From assembly GCA_031308135.1 (NCBI GenBank), contig JAHLJT010008756.1, positions 73,567,821 to 73,631,820 on the forward strand: a DNA stretch of 64,000 nucleotides. The letters run 5' to 3'. The DNA comes from Acheta domesticus (taxonomy: Eukaryota; Arthropoda; Insecta; Orthoptera; Gryllidae). Positions 30,545 through 39,551 of the stretch are shown one piece after another. A program made the translations under genes and the position numbers. Every line of letters begins with the position of its first letter. The stretch's first letter is position 1. Under the pieces are notes generated by a model. The model saw only the letters and a program-made list of their open reading frames with translations. It made no database searches and was not told the origin of the DNA.

Positions 30545-30735
30545 TCTGGACACTAGTGAAGCCTTAGGCTTCCGCGGCCAGAGTTGAGATCTTGGCAGTC
30601 CGAGTGGCGCCGGGTACAAGACTGTGTAGCCGACGTTTCGACCATCTTCTTCGAGGTCTTCATCAGGGCTGGTCTGCCTGAGGTATTCATCAGGGCTGGT
30701 CTTTTTGGTCACTGGGTGTTGGCATTTTGATGATG
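30545..30735 (-). repeat. Repeat fragment with a hammerhead-like core, minus strand
   Basis: On the minus strand the segment reads CTGATGA (30666-30660), a potential stem GACC...GGTC, then GAAAC (30639-30635) followed by GTCGGC. These are the conserved core boxes of hammerhead ribozymes, in the right order. An extra A after CTGATGA departs from the usual core. Part of the motif (TTCATCAGGGCTGGTCT) is duplicated in tandem at 30659 and 30687. Hammerheads of this kind are known in Penelope-like elements and retrozymes of animals; assignment to either is inference. Confidence 0.5.
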
Positions 30736-30915
30736 TTGAAGTCTTCTAGTTCGTTTTGCATAAAGCACAATTAAAATGAGAAGACGTTCAAAATTCTCTG
30801 GAGTTTATCAATACATTGTGTAAAAAGCTTCATAACACAGAGTTATTTGAGGAAATTGTAACTGTACAGGAATTTGTAACAGAAGAAAAAAATTACTGAA
30901 TGGAACACACAACGA

Positions 30916-31143
30916 GTGACACCTGATCAGAAGTGGATACAAATTTTCGGAAATTATAAGGAAAATAATGTTTCATTTAAGAACATATGCATCGTTGTTG
31001 CGTTTGCCTTATGTTCACCAGGCACTAATTCACCCACTAAAAGGGTATTTTCCCTTTTAAATAGCCTTTGGACATCAGAAAAGAATCAATTTAAAGTAGA
31101 TACATTGCGGAATTTGCTCATTGTGAAAGAAATTTGCAAATAG
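30916..31143 (+). pseudogene. hAT transposase C-terminal dimerisation domain fragment, 75 aa
   Basis: The reading IVVAFALCSPGTNSPTKRVF followed by SLLNSLWTSEKNQFKVDTL and RNLLIVKE is the typical hAT C-terminal dimerisation block (x-P-x-x-x-x-x-x-E/K-R-x-F-S, then a W and the L-R-x-L motif). The usual Glu before RVF is Lys here. The fragment ends with a TAG about 260 bp from the right terminus, a normal position in the family. Catalytic and BED-finger regions are missing. Confidence 0.85.
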
Positions 31144-31403
31144 GTTGTGAGAAATTTCATGATCTTCTCCTTTAGAAACCTAGTTTAGTAAGGCAGATTA
31201 ATTCATCTGAGAAATATTTGCAATAGTATAATATAATTCAATGGTATACGTTTGAAGTTTTTGTTTCTATATTTGTAATTTGTTCATTATAAATAAATAA
31301 CTACTGGAAATAATTTATTACCTTATGTAAAACATTATGTTGTTATATTGTTAAAAACTGGAATTGTGTCCCGCTTTGAGCTAAAGGAAATCTGGTCACC
31401 TTA

Positions 31404-31411
31404 CCTACAGA
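31404..31411 (+). repeat. hAT target-site duplication, right (CCTACAGA)
   Basis: Exact repeat of 29860-29867, directly abutting the right terminus. Confidence 0.88.
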
Positions 31412-31429
31412 GAGACAATCGACAAACCA

Positions 31430-31510
31430 CGCCTAAGGCGACACACCAACCCGCGACCCATCTGACCGAACCGCTGAGTTGATGCACGCTCTTAGCCACC
31501 TCGACCATCA
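31430..31510 (-). repeat. Possible tRNA-like SINE head, minus strand
   Basis: The minus strand reads GGTGGCTAAGAGCG (A-box-like), and GGTCGCGGGTTGG about 40 nt on could be a decayed B-box region. No tail or second copy was found, so this is tentative. Confidence 0.3.
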
Positions 31511-31810
31511 GTTTGGAATTGATGTGTAAAAAAGTTGTTAACGTAACCAAACAGACTGTGAGAAGATCACCCACCCTTTTACTCCTCTCCTTCCCCCAGC
31601 AGCAATGAGGAGACGCTCGGGGTAAACACGCGGCGGGACAAAGGCGAGCGAGATGGAGGAACGATCGGTAGTCGGCGCCTCAAACGCAGGCCGGTGATTT
31701 ATCAAATGCGACGGAAAACAAACCAGACGACTCTGAAATGCGTCCGATCACGCTCGAGAAGGAAAGGAAGAAAAGGAAGAAAAAAAAGAATCGGGGGAAG
31801 AGAGTTGTAT

Positions 31811-31885
31811 TGATGATATTACAGTACAATTGAGTCGTCGTATTTATTTATATTTTTAACAATGATAAAGATAGTACTGTTACCA
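31811..31885 (+). repeat. Direct repeat A1 (possible gypsy LTR start)
   Basis: TGATGATATTACAGTACAAT and the following 50 bases match 32791-32861 with small indels. It is preceded by a purine-rich run (31760-31803), as a 3' LTR start would be. Confidence 0.65.
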
Positions 31886-32084
31886 ATTTTACAGTATTGC
31901 ATATACCGGGATGAGCCATGTTATGTACCACGTTAAATATAGTACGCCTGTACGAAGCTGGTATAAATGGTCGAGATTGTGATTAACTGATGTCACACCA
32001 TACAAAAATATTCGAACCTGGAATACGCATTCGTTGCAATTGAAGTGACGTTGTTGTAGAGGAGGATAATGCGTTATAACTTCA

Positions 32085-32530
32085 ACTTCTTGGTATATGC
32101 AAATACCTATAATATTATTGGCGCTTCGTTGCATGTTTAAATCCAAATTAAATGCATCATGCGCAGAAATTGTTTACGGACACAAGTTATGCTTGCCGTA
32201 TGAATTCTTTAGTACTACGAAAACTTTTTCAAATTGTACTAAACTTCATGATACCATTGTATCAATACGTAATGTTTTAAAAGATGTTAACCCTCGTCAG
32301 AGCAAAGAAAAAGGCTCGAAGAGATACTTTGTGTATAAAGGTTTATTTACTTGTTCACATGTTTATCTTCGAAATGAAGTGCCGTCATGAAAATTATCCC
32401 CTCCCTATTCAGGACCATAGCCGGTTCTCTCCAGGACGTTAAAAACCATACGTATTAAAGTTGATTCCAAGACTATTAACGTATCCATTGACAGATGCAA
32501 GCCTGCTTATTTTTTGCAAGATCAATGAAG
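32085..32530 (+). pseudogene. Gypsy-type integrase C-terminus
   Basis: The reading IILLALRCMFKSKLNASCAE followed by IVYGHKLCLPYEFF matches the end of the integrase core in gypsy elements (LLGIR...SSAELVYG..LRLP.EFF). It is followed by YFVYKGLFTCSHVYLRNEV and, after a TGA at 32388-32390, by a chromodomain-like region with IKVDSKTINVSIDRCKPAY. Catalytic residues would lie further 5' and are deleted. It is not an open gene. Confidence 0.8.
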
Positions 32531-32550
32531 TTATTTACTTCGTGGGGGAG

Positions 32551-32603
32551 TCTAGTCTATGGGGGATCGAAAAATTCTCTTTTTCGATCCCCCTTAGACT
32601 AGA
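32551..32603 (+). other. Strong hairpin, 24-nt arms, 5-nt loop
   Basis: The left arm 32551-32574 and right arm 32580-32603 are complementary apart from one mismatch; the arms contain GGGGGATCGAAAAA. It lies just 3' of the gypsy pol relic. Confidence 0.9.
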
Positions 32604-32770
32604 ACCGATGAGTCTTTTCTCATGACAAATCATATAAGCACGCAATTGTATTATATTTAAAACTAAAATTTTGTCTCTAATATATAAGATTTTTCATGTA
32701 TTTATCTCTTACTATTGTATATATCTTTTGCGGCTGCAGAGGGCCAATGGCCAAGCTAGAATGTTTTTTT

Positions 32771-32782
32771 AAAAAGGGGGGC
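32771..32782 (+). promoter_or_regulatory. Polypurine tract candidate (AAAAAGGGGGG)
   Basis: This sits 9 bases before the direct-repeat copy at 32791, the spacing expected of a plus-strand primer next to a 3' LTR. Confidence 0.5.
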
Positions 32783-32790
32783 TTATGAAC

Positions 32791-32861
32791 TGATGATATT
32801 TCAGTACAATTGAGTCGTATTTATTTATATTCATTAACAATGATAAAGGTAGTTATTACCA
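32791..32861 (+). repeat. Direct repeat A2 (possible gypsy 3' LTR start)
   Basis: Second copy of 31811-31885, 980 bp downstream. The LTR end could not be located. Confidence 0.65.
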
Positions 32862-33698
32862 TGAAAAGAAAATGTGTTTATTAGTCACAGAAGTTCCCTG
32901 TACACAAGTCGTGCTGTCCTGAACTGCGTAGGACGAAAGGAGAATAAGCAAGAATCTATGTTCTAAGCATTGCAATAATAAAAGAAATACTACAAAGTAG
33001 AAGTACTTGAGTTGTATTGAAGTTCAAAATAAGACAAAAGCACTTCAAGAGTTTAAATAGGAAGCTCGGAATTAGGTTAGACTGCTGTTGTCATCGAAGT
33101 CTTGATTGTTAATCCCGAATGATTAGGATGATTACTGGATAAATATTCAGTAATAAAGACTAAATATTAATTGAAGTGGTGTACGAAACACAGCTAATGA
33201 CCATTACAGTTCTATCAGAGAACTTTGGAAGACAGTTTTATCAGGAGAATACATCATTCCATTATCACAAATAAACAAATGTACCTGCAACTTGTGTTCA
33301 CATTCAGGTGCCTTTTTTCTTCTTAGACAATCAAAATAACAAACTTTCAACGAACGTTTAATTTTTACATGTTCTAAAACTCGACGTTTAGCGAAATAGT
33401 TTTAGGCGTCATCTTACTTAAGTAGGAAAGTGCTAAAAATAAAATTCACAGTAGTAATGACAAACATTTTAAAAACAGAAACTACAAATGTGAATAATGC
33501 AGGATTTGAGAATTTTATTAAAAGTATTTTCGAAGTATTTTCGCGAGACAAAATGTATTCCAGGGAAGAGGATAATATAGCTGTTCAACCCGAAAGCGAT
33601 TTTGAAATTGAAGTATCAACAATAGACGAGGGGCAATTTTTTTTAACAATAAATACAATGAAAAGTAAAAATGCGTCTCTTATGATCAACTAAACCTC
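32862..33698. other. AT-rich spacer or unresolved LTR body
   Basis: The ORF at 33430-33693 (87 aa) is acidic at its end and could be the poorly conserved N-terminal part of the piggyBac relic that follows, but no motif proves it. Otherwise nothing was recognised. Confidence 0.35.
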
Positions 33699-34125
33699 GT
33701 AAGGAAAAAAAATACAATATCTTTACACTGCAAAAATTCCCAGAGCTTGTAAAGCGGCACAAAATATTTCATCAGAGCAGAGCGCTCTGAAAATTTTATT
33801 AGATGCAAACATAATTGAAATGGTTGTGAAACATACTGATGAACAAATTCAAAGAAAATGTGCGTGTAAGGAACAGTGATTTGTTTCCAATACAGATTTG
33901 CAAGAAATGTGTGCACTAATTGGATTGCTGTGTACAGCAGGCAGCAGAAAAGATAGTCATCGCAGCGCAGAAGAAATGTGATCTCGCTCTGCAATGTACA
34001 ATCCGTAATGTCTGAAATATGATTCAAATTCCTACACATTTGTTTTATATTTGATGACAAAACTATGAAACAGAGACGACCAATTTACGCCTATTCGAGA
34101 CCAATGGGTTACTTGTATGTACAAT
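33699..34125 (+). pseudogene. piggyBac transposase N-terminal part (older copy, piece 1)
   Basis: Across frames the text reads KILLDANIIEMVVKHTDEQI, DLQEMCALIGLLCTAGSRKD, SHRSAEEM, and later NRDDQFTPIRDQW. These are the N-terminal landmarks of piggyBac transposases (I...VV.HTN..I, EL.AL.GLL...G, then R...F.PIRD). Stops sit where Trp or Gln codons are expected. Later pieces of probably the same copy are at 35165-35480 and 37862-38290. Confidence 0.75.
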
Positions 34126-34254
34126 TCCTGAACTAGTTATCACCTCACGTGTATGTGACGATTTATGAAACAATGTGGCATAGTGACGCTGTATACATAA
34201 AAGACAGGATGTGCCTTTGTCTATGGAAGCCACAAATAGACAGACCATTAGGTT

Positions 34255-34852
34255 GAGCAGGAAGGGGGCGTGTCTAAGATGGGTTTAGGCTGAGACAGGA
34301 AGTAGAAAGGGCGCGGAGGCCAGGGGGGGGGGCGGCAAGACATGTCACAGTAGTCGGTTGTATACGTTACAGACGGAGCCTACCAAGCTCTGAGGGTGGG
34401 AGTCACGTGGGGCACCCACGTCACTTTAGGCACGAAGTGGGAGTAGATCATGTGATCGGTCGGTCATGTGACCGAATCTATTTAAAGTGAGGTAAGGGCG
34501 TATTAGCCAGGATACATTTGCGGCACGGAGCCGAATTGGTATCTCCATTCGGTGCTCACGCACTGCGCTCCAGGGCGAGCGGCCGGACTTGTCCGGGGGA
34601 GACGTCAGTCTCATATTTAGCGACGCGGTCAAGCGTTCGCTGTAACTTGCGGTCAACAAAGGGCGGGTGGGGGACTCGCAAAGCAGTCGCGGGTGGCGGC
34701 TAAGATAAGCTGTTCTTAGGAGGGTTCCGTAAAGCACGGATAAGTGTAAATGAACTTGTGCAACATTGTATATATTTCTTTAGTTACAAATAAACTTGTT
34801 TTGTTACGGATCCTTCGTGTCTGTGTCTGAGTAATTAAACGACGCCACAACA
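34255..34852 (+). repeat. Solo-LTR-like insertion
   Basis: A GC-richer block with a TATA-like CTATTTAAAG (about 34479) followed 3' by AATAAA (34788), T/GT-rich sequence and an end at CACAACA, the layout of an LTR. It lies between piggyBac pieces 1 and 2. The left boundary is uncertain and no target duplication was found, so a single-copy promoter-like region cannot be excluded. Confidence 0.5.
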
Positions 34853-35164
34853 CTTAGGGTACCGTGGGGAGTGTCCCTTCCGCGTGTTCATTGCTTTCAA
34901 GTCACAAAAATGTTATGTCAAAATAACAACAATGTGCGATGTGTGGACGTAGTGCTTGATAGATGGTACTCCATATATGGGAAACTTGAAAAGAAATATT
35001 TAGTATTTACGAATTTTAATGTTGTTAGAAACCAGGTTGCTGTGAGCAACATAAATGTTCCTAAAACAATTAATTGTATAAAAAGTTAAAGAGAATACAA
35101 GCTATAAAGTGAGTGAGTTAATTTTATATATTAATGACATACAACAAGAAATACGAAAGTTTAA
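34853..35164. other. Segment between piggyBac pieces, content unclear
   Basis: The piggyBac catalytic middle would be expected here but cannot be read in any frame. The ORF at 34871-35089 shows no domain. Confidence 0.3.
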
Positions 35165-35480
35165 CAATATGATTGCTATATGAAAACTCTGGCAACAACT
35201 ATTCGTGGATTAGAGCGTAATATTACATGCCATAATTGGTTTATGTCTCTCCCATTGGCAGTTAATTGCTAAATAATTACAATTTGACAATTGGAACAAT
35301 GAGGAAAAACAAAGCCGAAATTCCTCAAAGCTTCTCACCTAACAGAAAGAAAAAAATATTGTCATTGCAATTTTCTTTTCGATGAAATTTCCTTTTCACC
35401 TAAAAGAGGAAAATCAGTTGTGTTCATGCCAACAGTGCATAGTAATTCTGATGTTAATTAGACAACAGTGAAACCATATA
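35165..35480 (+). pseudogene. piggyBac transposase middle part (older copy, piece 2)
   Basis: Successive frames give TIRGLERNITCHNWFMSLPL, TIGTMRKNKAEIPQSF and SPKRGKSVVFMPTVHSNSDV followed by TVKPY. These are the RNIT.DNWFTS, LVGT.RKNK.EIP and PK..KSV..LST.H segments of piggyBac. The reading stops near 35480 and resumes at 37862 with LYNDPKGGVDVFDKM, which is exactly the next conserved segment, so about 2.4 kb has been inserted between. Confidence 0.75.
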
Positions 35481-35610
35481 AAACAATGGTTTGCCATGTT
35501 ATACTCAATAACAATTTTTATTTCTTTATAAAATAAAAATATTTCTGATGAATGTTTTCAATTTTTCTTCATTGTGCAAATATTTCACGTACTTGCGTAA
35601 TATATAAGCC

Positions 35611-37848
35611 TTAAATGGTAATATCCGTATCTCTCAGGCGGATACAGTTTGTATTTGTTACAATGTTGGCAGTATCGTCCTATTGTGAATCTTATCCTTC
35701 TAGGTATCATTCAGTTGATTGTTGGTCATCAAAACCGTGCGAATGATTTCTTTTTTTACTCTGCGTTTCAAGAGAAACAGAAAAACAAACAAAAGACACC
35801 AAGTCCCTGATTGGATATTACTTTAGGCTTTTTGTCCGTCTGATAGATTGATTACTTTAAATTATGAATTTATTCTTTGTCTGCAAATATATGCCGATTA
35901 TGTTTATTTTACAGTGATTTATGTTCAAAAATTCAGTATCTTATAACAAAAACAATAACTTAGTGGTCTGATTAGTTATTTATCAAACGTTTTTCCGTTC
36001 GTTATTCATTTTTCTAAGTGGGGTTTGCCATTAAATTCAACGTAGTAACTGAAAAGAGTAGGCACTTGATGATTTTTTTGACTCTGAGGACTCATTAGCT
36101 GCTGAAAGTAATCACATCTCTATCTCAGATCACAATCCTCTGATATTTCTGAACACGACACTGATGTTCCTGAAGATATGCTGATTCTTCTGAAAATATT
36201 TCTGAAAGTAATTTTGAACTTTCAGAATTCTTCTTTCGGGAAATAATTCCTTTACTTGGGATTCAAAACCAATAGAACCGCATAAAATAAAGAGACATTC
36301 AGAAAATATAAAAGTAAAAGTTCTCAACTGTATAGGACCAGCTTGTACGTCGGATACTGATCCTGACCCACAAAAGATCTGGAGTTTACTCTTTAGTTAC
36401 ACAATTATAAATGAAATTATATCAGATACACAACTGACACTGAAGTTGCAACATCCAAAATATTCTTCTGATAAAAATACGAATGAAGATGAAATCAGAG
36501 CACTGATTTGTCTCATGATACTTTGTGCAATTTTCAAGTACGGTCACGAAAAACTAGGATCACTGTTTTTGACTGACGTCACTGGTCGCCCAGTTTTTCA
36601 GGCGACTATGTCTGTCAAGACATGCGAGACTACTGATTGCTCTGAGATCTGATGATCCAGCAACACGCTAGGAAAGAAAATAGAAGGACTCTGCTGCACT
36701 CATTTCTCTCATCGTCAATATTTTATAAAAATCATGAGTCTAACCGCGCATTTATGTATTGTGGAAAAGATACTGATGGAGCCACATTATCAGAGAGTGA
36801 GAGAAAATAATTTTTGAAACACACTCAAGCTGTCAATCGTCTTTGCAAATGCATTTATGGAATAAATAGGAGCATTACAGGCGATTTCCCTCCATACATC
36901 TTGCCTAGGAGATAAACAAACTTTGAAATTTTTGGAACACTGAAGGCTAACAGAAAGAGACACCACCTGAGTTTTTGCCAAACATGAAGAAAGCAGTAGT
37001 TGGAACTGAAAGCTGACAAGAAAGAGATACCACCTGAGATTTTGCTGAACAGGAAAAAAAAAGCAGTTTTTTCTAGTATTTATGGTTTTGCTAAAGGTTT
37101 CACATTGCTGTCTTTTGTTCCCAAAAAGACAAAATCAGTTATTTTGTTGTCAACTATGCCCCATTCAGAGTTTACTGATGATAAAACCGGTAAACCGGAA
37201 ATAATCTTATTCTATAATGCCACACAATTTGGGGTGAATACCCGTGACATGAAATGGAGCGATTATTTTTGCAGTAGAAGGGCAAGAAGATACCCATTAG
37301 CTATATTATATTATCTCATATCGCCTCCTCGAATTATGTCGTGTACACTCTCAAGCCAGGCAAATGAACCGAATTAACTTTACCAAAAAGTTAGAAATAG
37401 AACCGCTAAAGAAACTTTTCCAAAATAGATTAAAGATATCTAATTTAAAATATGATTTGAAAAACAAAGCTATTATGGTAGAACGACAAAATGAAGAAAC
37501 GTAATAACTGCCTATATTCAACTTACACTAAAAACATAATGACAACGTATATATTAAATATGGAGCACCTAATTGTTTGGAATGTTCAAGAAAACTTTGT
37601 TAATTTTGTGTAGACAACCAGAAAAATTCTGTTATTAAAAAATCCTGTTTTGATTTAATATTACTTTCTTCACATGTTGAATAAATTTGTTAAATAATGT
37701 CCATTTCTTACATCTTGATCATAAGAAGTTGATAATAAATTGCAAATACTGTAGAAATTATGAAATAAACAATTTCATTTTAAAATTTCATTCCCAAAGT
37801 ACGTTTTTATTAATATCCGTATCAGACGGATGTTAATATTAGCATTAA
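35611..37848 (+). mobile_element. Second piggyBac element, bounded by TTAA
   Basis: TTAA at 35611-35614 and 37845-37848 bound similar ends (TTAAATGGTAATAT left; TTAATGCTAATATT at the right on the opposite strand). Both ends carry a short sub-terminal palindrome (TATCCGTAT...CGGATAC left, ATCCGTATCAGACGGAT right). The transposase relic at 36060-37380 has several stops. It sits between the two halves of the older piggyBac. Confidence 0.65.
36060..37380 (+). pseudogene. piggyBac transposase relic (younger copy)
   Basis: An acidic N-terminal region (SDHNPL...DVPEDML...ISESNFELSEF) is followed by KIWSLLFS..IINEIISDTQ, IRALICLMILCAIFK, RPVFQATMSV and DDPATR. At the end, from 37000, come KEIPPEILLNRKKKAVFSS, YGFAKGFTLLSFVPKKTKSV, GKPEIILFYNATQFGVN and SRRARRYPLAILYYLI. 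The GGVD motif is changed to FGVN, and the catalytic middle (36660-36990) is scrambled. There are multiple stops and frameshifts. The longest open piece is 37000-37377 (125 aa). Confidence 0.85.
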
Positions 37849-37861
37849 AGTTACGATCTAA

Positions 37862-38290
37862 GGGTCAATTTATACAATGATCCCAAAGGAGGTGTCGATG
37901 TATTTGACAAAATGATTCACCTTATACTGTATCAAGATGTACATGACGATGGCCTTTGGTATACTGGATCGAGATGCAATAAATACGTTCTTTCTTTTCA
38001 CGGCAGTAAAATCTCGTCACACATTGAAAAGAAAAGATTTTCTGAAGAATATTGGACTGCAGCTAGCATTATCACGTATGCGACAAGTGTTACAAAAAAA
38101 CTCTTCCATAGAAGCTATCTGAAAATACATAATCCCTTTTAGGAGCAAGAGAAGCCAATAAACCTCAAAATCAAGAAGATACACGAAGTAAGTTACGAAA
38201 GCACGCAAGATGTGATGTGCTCCAGACATAAAGACAGATAATTGAAAACTACGTACTCGACATGTGGCAAAGCAAAGTGAAATGATCACC
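37862..38290 (+). pseudogene. piggyBac transposase C-terminus (older copy, piece 3)
   Basis: Opens with LYNDPKGGVDVFDKM, moves frame to MAFGILDRDAINTFFLFTAV, then KRKDFLKNIGLQLALSRMRQ. It ends with a damaged Cys-rich domain (VMCSRHKDR...TYSTCGKA). It repeats the GGVD-to-end region also present in the younger copy, so it belongs to a different element. Confidence 0.8.
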
Positions 38291-38434
38291 AAAAAAAATT
38301 ACTACTTGTTTCAAAGGACTATCAATGCTATTACTAGTATTTTTATAAATATTCTTAACTGCGACTCTGTGCAACAGAATGGTGCAGTTACGTGTACATT
38401 AATGTAACATTAACCAACGTAATTTGACAAAATA

Positions 38435-38878
38435 GAGAGGTATGGTGCATCCTGCTGTATTGTACGGACCAGAATGTTGGGCAACGGAGAAGAGAGAAGA
38501 ACAGAAATTGCACATAGAGGAGATGAAGATGCTGAAGTGGATTTGTAGAGTGACGCGAAAGGAGAAAATCAGGAATCAAGTGATCCGAGGGACAGTGAAG
38601 GTGAGGTCGATAGTAAAGAAACTTCAAGAAAGGCGATTTCACTGGTTATTCACTGGGTATGTTACGAGAAGACCTCTAGAGTACGTGACCCACCGAGAGG
38701 AGTCAATGGAGAATTGGAAACGAGCACGGGGCCGCCCAAAAAAGTGGAGTGATTGTGTACGGGAAGATGTGTCAAAATGGTGCCACAGAGGATATGGCGC
38801 AAAATAGAAACAGCTGGAGAGTAGCGATCCGAAAAGTTGACCCCAGCTAACTGGGATAAGGTTTAGAAGAAGAAGAAA
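38435..38878 (+). pseudogene. LINE C-terminal fragment (RTE/BovB-like) with its 3' end
   Basis: The ORF 38442-38807 reads PAVLYGPECWATEKREEQKL, MKMLKWICRVTRKEKIRNQV, IVKKLQERRFHWLFTGYVTR and RGRPKKWSDCVREDVSKW. This is the conserved C-terminal tail of RTE-type LINE proteins (LYG.ECW, M.MLRW..GVTR.D.IRN, L...RL.W.GHV.RR, GRPK). The GH of WFGHV is TG here. The element ends in an AGAAGAAGAAAC run near 38866, consistent with a LINE 3' end. It is 5'-truncated. Confidence 0.85.
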
Positions 38879-38879
38879 C

Positions 38880-39550
38880 GTGTACATTAATCAATGACTA
38901 AAAAATTTAATTTGGGGGTGACACATCACCCCTGTTACCAACAAATGCTGCATTAGTGTTACCGTAGCGTTGGGATCAAAACTGCCACGAACAATGCCAA
39001 ATGTTATGCTGTTTGTCATTTCCTCGACACCTTGAGCAGTTATCTTATGATAACATTCAGTATTCGCATCCTTTTAAAATTTGATTCCTAACCTCTAATA
39101 AACAGTTATAAGCACTCCTTGCGATTAGTCGATTGGAGAATGTTCTTTCTACGTCTCACGGTGTAACAAGCACTTATTTTAATAAACATACTCGAACATC
39201 ATCACGCAAAGGATACAGGCGCGACCTGTATTCTTTGCAGAATCTCACAAATTTTACAAAGCGATGAAAACCCGTGATCACGTTCCAATAAAACTCTCAA
39301 ATTTCAATTTCTCTTTGTTTATTTCATCATGTGATCTGAATAGTTCATTTTTGTGTCCTTTCCAATATTTAGCGTCACACAAGGGTACAATCAAAGTTTC
39401 ATGGCGAGCAATGTATTTTGGCAGCAAGCAAAAATTTAATTTTATGTACGCCAAGTTAGTAAACATTATGGATGAAAACAGTTGTTGAGTAGTTTGAATT
39501 GAAGGGGCATCACTTTCATTAAAACTCTTGAAAACTTTCTCAAACTTTAA
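38880..39550. other. Spacer
   Basis: Nothing was recognised. The overlapping ORFs at 39264-39488 on both strands have no motif. Confidence 0.4.
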
Positions 39551-39551
39551 T

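Larger units (their letters stand above)
29868..31403 (+). mobile_element. hAT-superfamily transposon, internally deleted
   Basis: The ends are TACGGTGACC (left) and GGTCACCTTA (right), inverted repeats with one mismatch over 10 bp, flanked by perfect CCTACAGA duplications. The sub-terminal sequence contains GTCCCGCTTT on both sides. Only the C-terminal hAT dimerisation segment (30916-31143) survives from the transposase, and a foreign repeat occupies about 30545-30735. The element is non-autonomous. Confidence 0.85.

Noticed and set aside
31400..31510. A true tRNA gene on the minus strand
   Set aside because: The T arm is broken and no acceptor pairing is visible; at most a decayed SINE head.
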